Below are positions 25,340-33,419 of a DNA stretch of 64,000 nt, piece after piece. Location: contig JACJYQ010000001.1 in assembly GCA_020636025.1 (NCBI GenBank), positions 310,001-374,000 on the forward strand, written 5' to 3'. The stretch is from Lewinellaceae bacterium (GTDB lineage: Bacteria > Bacteroidota > Bacteroidia > Chitinophagales > Saprospiraceae). Below the pieces are notes generated by a model. It was given only the letters and a program-made list of their open reading frames with translations. It did no database searches and was not told the origin of the DNA. Position 1 is the first letter of the stretch. Each line of letters begins with the position of its first letter. The position numbers and the translations under genes are program-made.

Positions 25340-28300
25340 TCATTCCTTCTTCTTTACTTTTTCTGCTTCACTTTTTAATTTGGCAAGCTCTTCTTCGGCC
25401 TTCTTAATCTCTTCTTTTAGCGCTTCAAGTTTTTGATTTTCAGACGCTTGTGACTGTTTGGCGGCTTCAGCTTTTTTGTTTTCAGCATTAACAATTTCTG
25501 CTGTTTCTCCTTTGATGCGTTGTACTTCGGCCGCAGCTTGCTCTCTGGCCTCTGTTACTAATTTTGCACCATCACTTTTTGCCTGTGCTATAACAGATGC
25601 GGCTTCCTCTCTGGCTTTTTGTACACCTTGGGCTGCTTCTTTCTGAGCCATGGCAATTTCTTCACTTGATTTCTTTCTGGCATCTGCTGCTTCATTGGCG
25701 TACTGCTGTCGTTTTGTCTCAGAGTCTTTTCTTGCTTCTGACACTTCCCTGGCAGCGTTTTCGCGTGCTTCACTCACTTCTTTACGTGAACGTTCCTGAG
25801 CATCTGATACTTCTTTGGCGAATGCTGCTTTTTTATCGTCCGACTCTTTCTTGGCCAGGGAAATTGCCTCAATAGATTGTTTCTTGGCAGCGGCTACTTC
25901 ATTGGCGGCACTTTCTCTTGCGGCAGCCACCATTTGTGCTGATTCCTCTTTTGCCGCAGCGGCTCTTTCAGCGCTGGCCTGTTTTTCTCTGGCGGCGTTT
26001 TCTCGCGCAGTCTTTACCTCATTGGCAGATTGTTGATGAGCTTCTGCTATTTCAGAAGCTGCCTTTTCACGAGCGGCTGCTACGTCGTTTGCCAGCGTTT
26101 GTCTGGTGCTTGCACTGGCTTCTCGGGCAATTCGAACGCTGTCGGCCTCTGCGGTTTTAACCGCCAAAATGGCCTGACTGCTCTGACGTTTGGCATCGGC
26201 TACTGCTGCTGCTGATTCCTGTTGAGCCTGAACGGCAGCTGTACGTGCTGCTGCCACTTCATTTGCTGCTTTTTCTCTGGCAGCAGCTATCTCGGCTGCT
26301 GCTTTTTCTCTTGATTCAACCACCTGGGCAGCTGAGGCTGAATTGCTTTCCTGTTGTTTCTTTTTGGCATCTGCAACAGCTGCAGCTGCTTCGGCCTGAA
26401 TTTGCTTTATTTTCTCATCCGCTGTTTGCTTGGAGGCTGACACTTCACCTGCGTATTGCTTTTGAACTTCAGCGGCTTTTGCATTGGCTTCTTGCACTCT
26501 TGAGCGGGCCTCTTCTTGTGCTTTTTGAACTTCCTTAGCAGCTCTATCCCGGGCAGCGAGTACTTCAGCAGCACTTTCTTCCTTAATTTTTGCCTCCTGG
26601 GCCTTGGCTGCTGCTACTGCTTTAGCAAGCTCTTCCTGTATTTTGGCAATTTCTTCTTCTGCTTTTTTGCGAGACAGGGCAACTTCCTGGGCTATTGAAT
26701 CGCGCTGAGCTTTTGCTCTTTCCTGAGAAGCGGCAATCGCTTTAGTAGCTTCCTCCTGCACTTGTTGAACTGTGCTGGCGGCCTTTTGCTTGCTTTCAAT
26801 TACTTGCTTGCTGATGGCCTCTTTTTCTTCATTTGCCTTTTGTTGCTGAATGGCAACTTCTTCATGGATCTTGGCAATCTGTTCGGAAGCGCGTTTTTTG
26901 GCGTCGGCCACTTCTGTTGCAGCCTCTTCTTTCTGGCGGGCTACACTTTCTCTAAGCTCTGCAATTTCATTGGCATTGCTTTGCTCAAATAATGCTTTGT
27001 CTTCGGCTGCTTTTCTCCGGCTCTCTGCAAGATTAGTGGCTATATTCTGCTTTTCCAGCACCATGTTCTCGCGGATTTTTGCCACTTCATTGGCTGTTTC
27101 CTCTTTAACCTTGAGAATCTGTTCTGCGGCGGTCTTTTTACTTTCTACAACGTCCAGCGTTGTTTTGCTGGATTCTTCTTTGGCCAGGGCTCGTGCATCT
27201 GCTACCATTTTGGCATTTTCTTCCCGAATGCGCTGGATTTCATCGTTCGCATTCTCCCGGGCAGATGATACTTCGTCGTTGTATTCAAGCTTCGACTCTT
27301 CCAGTTTGTTTCGGATATTGGCCAGTTCTTTGGCAGCAGCTTCCCTGGCTTTTTTTACTTCGTCAGCCGAGGCAGTTTTAGCTCTTAGTATTTCTTCACC
27401 AGCCTGCTTGCGGGCTTCCTCTACGTTCAAATTAATTTTGGTAATGGCAGAATCTGCTTTCAACCGATTTTGAGCTACTGCTGCCTGGGCTTCAGCCCTT
27501 GATTTTTCGATTTCTGCCAGACTGGCTTTTCTGGCCTCGATCACTTCATTTTGATACTGAAGTTTCTTTGCATCGGCGGCTTCTTTGGCTTCTGCTACCT
27601 CTTTCTGTAGTTGAGCCTTTACAGTGGCTGCTTTTTCTTTTTCCGCTTTTATTTCGGCGCGAACCTGGTCCTTGGTTTTCTCCAGATCATTGCGCAGGGC
27701 AGTGAGTTCGGCATCACTAGAGGCGCTTGCGGTACCGGTTTTGCCCGGTTCCGGCTTTTTACCGGCATCCGGTTTTCCTGAACCTGGTTTTGATACCGAT
27801 GCGCCAGGAGTATCAACCACGGAACCCGAATCAAGAATGTTGTTGAAGCAGGAAACCAGCTTTTTAAATTCGGATTGTCTGTCAGAATTGATGGTAAATT
27901 TAAATTTCTGACGGTCTACGAAATTAATGAAGGTGATGCCTGTCACATTTGCCTGGGATAGCCACCTGGTTGCTTCCAGGTCGAGTCGCAGGTTATTCTG
28001 GTGAGTGGGAACAGTACCTGGAAGCCTTTCATCCAATCCGATGAATTTGTAGGCTTTTTCCTGACCACTGGCATCGACAAATACTACCTGATCGTCCTGA
28101 TTGAACTCAATGCCGCCCAATGAGGTAAATCTGGCAAAAATTCCTTTTTCGTCTGTAAAAAACTCAACGCTATAGGTGTAAGCACCCCGGATAACAACAG
28201 CTAGCTGATTGGTTGCAGCTATCTGAATTCCACTGATCCTTTTGTTTTCCCGGATCGTCTTGGAACAGTCCTGAGCAACCGTTATGGAAGGGATTAAAAG

Positions 28301-28345
28301 TATAAGCAGCAATAAGGGGTAGATTTGACGGAGGATAGGCTGCAT
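25340..28345 (-). CDS. Exported giant coiled-coil protein of 40-residue repeats
   Basis: 1001 residues. Signal peptide 1-25 (ITVAQ/DCSK); a globular domain about 26-172 with Cys27 and Cys166 and beta-rich lines (YTYSVEFFTDEKGIFARF); a Gly/Pro/Lys linker about 180-205; then about 790 residues rich in Ala, Glu, Lys, Gln and Ser without Pro or Cys. From residue 271 to 888 the coiled coil divides into units of 40 residues, each three 11-residue stretches plus one of seven, for example AREKAASEIAE-type hendecads closed by YANEAAD-type heptads. Units of 51 (one extra hendecad) occur at 311-361 and 758-808 and one of 36 at 482-517. The C-terminal 47 residues look like an ordinary heptad coil. It is probably a rigid periplasmic or surface fibre or spacer. 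I do not recognise the N-terminal domain. No T9SS signal is present. Confidence 0.88.
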   Translation of the reverse strand: MQPILRQIYPLLLLILLIPSITVAQDCSKTIRENKRISGIQIAATNQLAVVIRGAYTYSVEFFTDEKGIFARFTSLGGIEFNQDDQVVFVDASGQEKAYKFIGLDERLPGTVPTHQNNLRLDLEATRWLSQANVTGITFINFVDRQKFKFTINSDRQSEFKKLVSCFNNILDSGSVVDTPGASVSKPGSGKPDAGKKPEPGKTGTASASSDAELTALRNDLEKTKDQVRAEIKAEKEKAATVKAQLQKEVAEAKEAADAKKLQYQNEVIEARKASLAEIEKSRAEAQAAVAQNRLKADSAITKINLNVEEARKQAGEEILRAKTASADEVKKAREAAAKELANIRNKLEESKLEYNDEVSSARENANDEIQRIREENAKMVADARALAKEESSKTTLDVVESKKTAAEQILKVKEETANEVAKIRENMVLEKQNIATNLAESRRKAAEDKALFEQSNANEIAELRESVARQKEEAATEVADAKKRASEQIAKIHEEVAIQQQKANEEKEAISKQVIESKQKAASTVQQVQEEATKAIAASQERAKAQRDSIAQEVALSRKKAEEEIAKIQEELAKAVAAAKAQEAKIKEESAAEVLAARDRAAKEVQKAQEEARSRVQEANAKAAEVQKQYAGEVSASKQTADEKIKQIQAEAAAAVADAKKKQQESNSASAAQVVESREKAAAEIAAAREKAANEVAAARTAAVQAQQESAAAVADAKRQSSQAILAVKTAEADSVRIAREASASTRQTLANDVAAAREKAASEIAEAHQQSANEVKTARENAAREKQASAERAAAAKEESAQMVAAARESAANEVAAAKKQSIEAISLAKKESDDKKAAFAKEVSDAQERSRKEVSEARENAAREVSEARKDSETKRQQYANEAADARKKSSEEIAMAQKEAAQGVQKAREEAASVIAQAKSDGAKLVTEAREQAAAEVQRIKGETAEIVNAENKKAEAAKQSQASENQKLEALKEEIKKAEEELAKLKSEAEKVKKKE
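25682..27535 (-). repeat. 120-bp coding repeat (15 units of about 40 codons)
   Basis: This is the part of the coiled-coil gene that encodes residues 271-888. Twelve units are exactly 40 codons, two are 51 and one is 36. Units typically open with (A/S)(R/K/Q)(E/K)(K/N/R)(A/S) and end with a heptad such as IAQEVAL, SAAEVLA, YAGEVSA, FAKEVSD. The units are diverged at the DNA level, so this is an old repeat and not a fresh tandem duplication. Confidence 0.75.
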
Positions 28346-28595
28346 AATTAGGAAATAGAGAATGGTTTATGATTGAATTTAATTCGTTTTCGCGGCAAAA
28401 TAGAAAGTTTTCCGTCACCAAACGCAGGATGTGACGAACAAGTGTCTGGATTCCCAAATATTAGCAAAGTTTTAAGTCGCAACCCATCAATAATTCGGTT
28501 TTTAGATGATATCGCCAATTGACCTGCTAATTTCAGTTCCTTATCTACCGGGAACCGGAACAAAAGTCGGACTTTGCGGCACTATTTTTATACTT

Positions 28596-29789
28596 ATGGT
28601 ACAAGTGTTTTTAAAACCGGGCAAGGAGATCCCGGTATTGAGGTTTCATCCCTGGGTTTTCAGTGGTGCCATTGCTAAAATTTCCGGTCAGCCGGAAGAT
28701 GGCGATTTGGTGGAAGTTCTGAATAAAAAAGGTGACGTCCTGGGTGTTGGTCATTTCCATCATGGAAGCATTGCGGTGCGCTTGCTGTCTTTTGAGAAGC
28801 AGGATTTGCAGGAGCAGGGTTATTGGGATCAAAAAATTCAGGATGCTCTGAAAACCAGATCCCTGATAGCAGCAATACAAAACGACCAGGCTGCATTTCG
28901 ACTGGTACACGGGGAAGGTGATGGCTTGTCGGGTCTGATAATAGACCTGTATGCGGGCATAGCGGTTGTGCAATGCCACAGCATTGGCATGCACAGGCAA
29001 ATCAATTTAATTTCCACAGCACTACAACATATTTTGGGTCACCGCTTGCTTGCCGTTTATGATAAAAGCAAAGAGTCATTGCCCAACAAGTACGCCAATG
29101 AGCAAAGCAATGGGTATGTCTGGAAAGCTGAAAATCAGCCGATTAAATTGCCGCATCCGGTTCTCGAAAATGGAGTCAGGTTTCTCGTAAATTGGGAAAC
29201 TGGACAGAAAACCGGATTTTTTCTTGACCAGCGTGATAATCGCCAATTGCTGTCCCGTTTTGTTGCCGACAAGACCGTTTTCAATGGGTTTTGCTATACT
29301 GGGGGCTTTTCCTGTTATGCCTTGAAAGCAGGCGCCAAAGTTGTCCATTCAGTTGATATATCCTCCAAAGCCATGGATTTCTGTGCCGGGAATGTGAAAC
29401 TTAATGAGCCATTCTCTGGTGAACACAAGGGGCTTACTGAAGATGTGTTGAAACACTTGAATCAAAGCGATTTTCAATACGATGTGATGATCATTGATCC
29501 TCCGGCTTTTGCCAAGAGTATGGATAAACGCCACAATGCTGTTCAAGGCTACAAGCGATTGAATTTGGCTGCCATGCAAAGAGTTAAACCGGGAGGTGTC
29601 ATGTTTACTTTCTCCTGTTCTCAGGTAGTCGACAGGGAGTTGTTTTATCACACCGTAGCTGCAGCGGCCATGGAGCTTGGCCGACCTGTAAAGGTTCTGC
29701 ATCATTTGACCCAGGGTGCCGATCATCCGGTGAGTATGTTTCATCCGGAGGGTTCTTATTTAAAAGGACTCGTGCTGCAAATTGGATAA
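28596..29789 (+). CDS. RlmI-like class I rRNA (cytosine-5) methyltransferase
   Basis: 397 residues from the ATG at 28596; the open frame reaches back to 28506, but the family starts at MVQVFLKPGKE. The N-terminal PUA domain reads FHPWVFSGAI and EDGDLVEVLNKKGDVLGVGH. The middle (EWSH)-like domain is followed by a Rossmann methyltransferase with VFNGFCYTGGFSCYALKAGA (SAM-binding loop) and MIIDPPAFAKS (the DPPAF active-site line). The C-terminal half contains FTFSCSQVVDRELFY. RlmI methylates C1962 of 23S rRNA in E. coli; the same target is presumed here. It starts a run of four plus-strand genes. Confidence 0.92.
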   Translation: MVQVFLKPGKEIPVLRFHPWVFSGAIAKISGQPEDGDLVEVLNKKGDVLGVGHFHHGSIAVRLLSFEKQDLQEQGYWDQKIQDALKTRSLIAAIQNDQAAFRLVHGEGDGLSGLIIDLYAGIAVVQCHSIGMHRQINLISTALQHILGHRLLAVYDKSKESLPNKYANEQSNGYVWKAENQPIKLPHPVLENGVRFLVNWETGQKTGFFLDQRDNRQLLSRFVADKTVFNGFCYTGGFSCYALKAGAKVVHSVDISSKAMDFCAGNVKLNEPFSGEHKGLTEDVLKHLNQSDFQYDVMIIDPPAFAKSMDKRHNAVQGYKRLNLAAMQRVKPGGVMFTFSCSQVVDRELFYHTVAAAAMELGRPVKVLHHLTQGADHPVSMFHPEGSYLKGLVLQIG

Positions 29790-29871
29790 GGATTTTAGGA
29801 TATGTTTGATAAAATTGCTTTATTCGCTTGCTCTAAGACTTACATACATCACTTTTCAATTCCATCAAATT

Positions 29872-30711
29872 ATGAGAATCTTACTGCTGCTTTTTGCCCT
29901 TGCTTTCACAACCTGCCAAATGCCCGGACCTAGCTCTGATCTGGTAATGTGCCATGATCCAGGTTCAGCTGTTGATGAATTTGCCATGTTTGCCAGCGAA
30001 TCGGAGTTTCGTGCTGCGCATCCTGATCCAAAGCCCATCAAAATTATTAATGAAGGTGAAGTAATAGAGTTCCCGGTTGAAGGACAGGAGAATGGCCGTG
30101 GTTACCGGGTAATGGTTGATAAGAACAGCCAAAAATACCTTTTGCTTTTTCACGAGTGGTGGGGATTAAATGACTATGTAAAACGCGAGGCAGATATGTG
30201 GAGTAAAGAATTGAATGTGAATGTGTTAGCCATTGACTTATATGATGGAAAGGTGGCCACTACATCGGAGGATGCCGGCAAACTCATGCAGGCGAATAAT
30301 GCCGAAAGGTCCATTGCTTTGATAAAGGCAGCTGCCGACTTTTTAGGAGAAAAAGCTGAATTCAGTACTATGGGCTGGTGCTTTGGCGGTGGATGGTCAC
30401 TTCAGGCGTCTCTGGTACTTGAGGACAAAGCCAAATATTGTGTTATGTACTATGGTATGCCGGAAAAAGATACTGATAAGCTGAATAAGCTGTCGGCGAA
30501 AGTGCTCATGATTCATCCCAATAAGGACAAATGGATCACTGGAGAGGTTGTAACACAATTTCAGGATAACATGAAGGCAGCTGACAAATCACTTGAGGTA
30601 TATCATTTTGATGCGGATCATGCATTTGCCAATCCAAGCAGTCCGAGATATAATGAAGAGCATGCCGTACAGGCTCGTAAATATGTGCATGCCTTTTTGG
30701 AGAACTTTTAA
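29872..30711 (+). CDS. Dienelactone hydrolase-family lipoprotein
   Basis: 279 residues from the ATG at 29872, chosen because it gives a lipoprotein-like signal (LLFALAFTTCQ, lipid Cys15); the frame is open upstream from 29782 and overlaps the previous gene there. The body is an alpha/beta-hydrolase of the DLH class with Cys170 as nucleophile in GWCFGGGWS, an acidic residue in the HPNKDKW stretch and His250 in DADHAFANPSSPRYN. DLH enzymes hydrolyse lactones or esters; the natural substrate is unknown. Being exported and lipidated sets it apart from cytoplasmic DLH of chloroaromatic pathways. Confidence 0.88.
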   Translation: MRILLLLFALAFTTCQMPGPSSDLVMCHDPGSAVDEFAMFASESEFRAAHPDPKPIKIINEGEVIEFPVEGQENGRGYRVMVDKNSQKYLLLFHEWWGLNDYVKREADMWSKELNVNVLAIDLYDGKVATTSEDAGKLMQANNAERSIALIKAAADFLGEKAEFSTMGWCFGGGWSLQASLVLEDKAKYCVMYYGMPEKDTDKLNKLSAKVLMIHPNKDKWITGEVVTQFQDNMKAADKSLEVYHFDADHAFANPSSPRYNEEHAVQARKYVHAFLENF

Positions 30712-30741
30712 AAATCATACCAATCACTTTAATCTCACATT

Positions 30742-32046
30742 ATGTCTACACACCAGGCCGACGGTTCGTATTCAGCCCCGGAAGGCGGCGGCGGAATGGG
30801 CCGCCAGATCATTCTATTGGTACTTTTTTCCGTTGCAGCAGTCATGGTTTACAAGGCATTTCTGAGTGATGGCAGCTTTTTTAGCAGTCCCAAGGAAGTG
30901 AAACTAACGTATGTGCCATCTGATTTTCAACCAAATCTGGATGAAGAATCAACGCTAAGGGTTTTATCCCGGCCGGAGGCTTATGCAAAGGAGTTTGATG
31001 AATTGGTGTATAATTTCAATTTATCCCTGCTTCATCATGTGGCGAACAGAATGAACCTGCCGGATAGCCTGAGACGGGAACTTGAACCAGCTTACAAGAC
31101 TCACCACAATTATCTTAAACGCCTGTATTACAACGACTTCGTTGCCCTGAAAGATACCACGGCTACCTTGTATGAGACCTGGTACAACGATAATTCCAAT
31201 CAGGCCGTGAAGTTGTTCAATGAGGTAGCAGGTAAATACACCTGTTTTTTTGTCACCCAGATCATTGCCTCCTTATTGAAAGCAGATGGCGGCAGGATGT
31301 ATGCAAAAGGCAAGGGTGTTGAAACGCCCTGTGACATTGCCATCAATGAAGGGCTGAAACCCATGGTTGAAAGACTGCGTAAAAAAGCGGAGATCATGGA
31401 TTTCAGTGCCTCAAGAGGTTTGCTGAAAGAGCGGGTAAGAAAGGGTGTTGCAGAATTGGCAACCTATGAATTGAGAAGTCGGCTAGGGCTGGATAAAACC
31501 TTGCAATACAAGTTTCTGGGCTTTTCCATTTCTGAAACAGACATACGGGTGGAGGCCATTAGTGTTGTAAAGGCCGGTTTCAAGCTGGACGAGTATTTTG
31601 ATGTTACGTACAGCCCTAAGAAGAGTATGATCTACGTAACCCTGCCTCAGCCAACCATACTTTCCCACGAAGTATATCCCAAGGTTGACAAGCTGGATGT
31701 AGGCTTTTTGGCCGGAATAAGTGGAGATGAAATGAATCGGAATTTCAATGAATTGAGACGGCAGTTCAGGGAGGAAGCCATCCAGCAGGAGCATGTGCTG
31801 GATCGGGCCAAGGCGCGCGCTGATTCTGTTATGCAATTGCTGATGGGGCCGGTTGTGAAATCAATGGGGCGCAATATGAGGTTGCAGGTGCGTTTTCAGA
31901 ATCCGCAAAACCCTTATCCGGCTGAACAGGATGATTTTCCGGAAAGTGAATTTAATTCAACTGCACCGCCAAAAATACAGGAGCCAAAGCCTCCGAGCGA
32001 TGTGCCGCGACCCTCTCGCGATAAAGACAAAGTATTAGCCAACTGA
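30742..32046 (+). CDS. Membrane-anchored DUF4230-like protein
   Basis: 434 residues: a Gly-rich cytoplasmic start, one membrane helix at about 21-40 (IILLVLFSVAAVMVYKAFL), and a long outer domain. The C-terminal half, with FKLDEYFDVTYSPKKSMIYVTLPQPTIL-type lines followed by DEMNRNFNELRRQFREEAIQ, resembles DUF4230, a family of bacterial membrane-anchored proteins without known function. The end is Pro-rich (about residues 395-430). It lies 30 bases after the DLH gene and 17 before an MFS gene, so it is probably in one transcript with them. The family assignment is moderate. Confidence 0.75.
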   Translation: MSTHQADGSYSAPEGGGGMGRQIILLVLFSVAAVMVYKAFLSDGSFFSSPKEVKLTYVPSDFQPNLDEESTLRVLSRPEAYAKEFDELVYNFNLSLLHHVANRMNLPDSLRRELEPAYKTHHNYLKRLYYNDFVALKDTTATLYETWYNDNSNQAVKLFNEVAGKYTCFFVTQIIASLLKADGGRMYAKGKGVETPCDIAINEGLKPMVERLRKKAEIMDFSASRGLLKERVRKGVAELATYELRSRLGLDKTLQYKFLGFSISETDIRVEAISVVKAGFKLDEYFDVTYSPKKSMIYVTLPQPTILSHEVYPKVDKLDVGFLAGISGDEMNRNFNELRRQFREEAIQQEHVLDRAKARADSVMQLLMGPVVKSMGRNMRLQVRFQNPQNPYPAEQDDFPESEFNSTAPPKIQEPKPPSDVPRPSRDKDKVLAN

Positions 32047-32063
32047 TCAATCACGTATAGCGT

Positions 32064-33299
32064 ATGAATAAATCTACAGAAGTAAAGCTGCTGAATGCGG
32101 CTGTTATCGTAGCAGCACTTGGCTATTTTGTGGATATTTATGACCTGCTTCTTTTTGGGTTTGTTAGGGTGAAAAGTCTGACAGATCTGGGTTTTTCAGG
32201 CCAGGAACTCACCGATCACGGTCTTACCTTGCAAAACTGGCAGATGTTCGGCATGTTCATCGGCGGTATTCTCTGGGGTGTTTTAGGCGACAAGAAGGGT
32301 AGGGTGAAGGTGCTGTATTTTTCCATTGCCTTGTATTCGGTTGCCAATATCCTAAATGGCTTTGCATCGGGGTACATAGATTACACCATTTACCGCTTCT
32401 TTGCCGGTATAGGACTTGCCGGCGAACTTGGCGTAGGCATTACATTGGTTTCGGAGGTACTGCCAAAACAGAAACGCGGTCTCGGCACTATGATCGTGGC
32501 ATCTGTTGGACTTTCCGGCGCTTTGCTGGCCTGGGTGATCAATCATTATTTCGATTGGCGGGCTTGCTACTTTATCGGTGGGGGACTTGGCATTTTGCTG
32601 TTGGTGCTGCGCGTTTCAGTAGCTGAATCTGGTATGTTCAACACCATGAGGATGCAGGCTGGCGTCGGTCGGGGCAAGTTCCTGTCGCTCTTTACCAGTT
32701 GGGACCGATTTACCCGTTTTTTACGCTGCATATTTATCGGAACCACTACCTGGTTTGTAGTGGGTGTTCTGGTTTTCTTTTCTCCTGAATTTGGTCGAGC
32801 AAAAGGTCTGGAAGGCATTTCAGCGGCTAACGCCATTGCCATTTGCTACATCGGTCTTATCCTCGGTGATTTGGCTTCCGGATTTCTGAGTCAGTATTTG
32901 CGAAGCCGGATAAAGGTGATGGTCATATTTCTGGTGCTGGATTTGTTTGCCATTATGGCTTACCTGAGCTTGCCTTTTGAAGATCCGGTCTTTTTCTACG
33001 CCTGTCACTTTGTGTTGGGCTTCTCAGTAGGCTTTTGGGTGATTTTTGTAACCATAGGCGCCGAGCAATTCGGCACCAACCTGCGCTCCACGGTGGCTAC
33101 CTCTGTTCCAAATTTTGCCCGGGGTATGCAGGTGCCCATCAATACGGCTTTTATGTATCTGAAAAATCCGGCTGTGACAGGTAGTATTGTGGCAGCTGGT
33201 TATATGGTGGGTGCCGTTTGTCTGGTCATCGCGTTTTTAGCCTTGTGGGGCATGAAAGAGACTTTTGATGCGGATTTGGATTATGTGGAGGCGATATGA
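32064..33299 (+). CDS. MFS transporter (metabolite:H+ symporter type)
   Basis: 411 residues with about twelve hydrophobic segments. Helix 1 reads ALGYFVDIYDLLLFGF, and the loop between helices 2 and 3 has the MFS motif GDKKGR. The DxYD pattern in helix 1 and the ELGVGITLVSEVLPKQKRG stretch resemble the metabolite:H+ symporter group (sialate/aromatic acid/sugar acid transporters). Substrate unknown. It is the last gene of a plus-strand run and is convergent with the histidine kinase gene; hairpins fill the gap. Confidence 0.88.
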   Translation: MNKSTEVKLLNAAVIVAALGYFVDIYDLLLFGFVRVKSLTDLGFSGQELTDHGLTLQNWQMFGMFIGGILWGVLGDKKGRVKVLYFSIALYSVANILNGFASGYIDYTIYRFFAGIGLAGELGVGITLVSEVLPKQKRGLGTMIVASVGLSGALLAWVINHYFDWRACYFIGGGLGILLLVLRVSVAESGMFNTMRMQAGVGRGKFLSLFTSWDRFTRFLRCIFIGTTTWFVVGVLVFFSPEFGRAKGLEGISAANAIAICYIGLILGDLASGFLSQYLRSRIKVMVIFLVLDLFAIMAYLSLPFEDPVFFYACHFVLGFSVGFWVIFVTIGAEQFGTNLRSTVATSVPNFARGMQVPINTAFMYLKNPAVTGSIVAAGYMVGAVCLVIAFLALWGMKETFDADLDYVEAI

Positions 33300-33328
33300 G
33301 TTGTGTGCTTTATTAGGTTATTACGTTT

Positions 33329-33374
33329 GTCGGCAGAGCCGACGCGATAGTGGGCACGATGCTGGAGCATCGCG
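33329..33374. repeat. REP-like double hairpin between convergent genes
   Basis: Two perfect short palindromes stand in succession: GTCGGC-AGA-GCCGAC at 33329-33343 and CGATGCT-GG-AGCATCG at 33357-33372. CGCGAT at 33343-33348 can alternatively pair with ATCGCG at 33369-33374. The block is GC-rich against its surroundings and has no T-run. It may act as a terminator or be a copy of a dispersed extragenic palindrome; no second copy was seen in this window. Confidence 0.65.
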
Positions 33375-33419
33375 CCAACGGTTTTGCGTGGGTGTCACAT
33401 GAAGAAACTTATGGATATT

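Noticed and set aside
27649..27834. Several plus- and minus-strand frames within the coiled-coil gene
   Set aside because: They arise from the low-complexity repeat codons and give Leu/Phe-rich or Lys-rich nonsense.
25340..28345. Coiled-coil gene considered as a motor or SMC-type protein
   Set aside because: No ATPase or hinge is present, and a signal peptide shows export.
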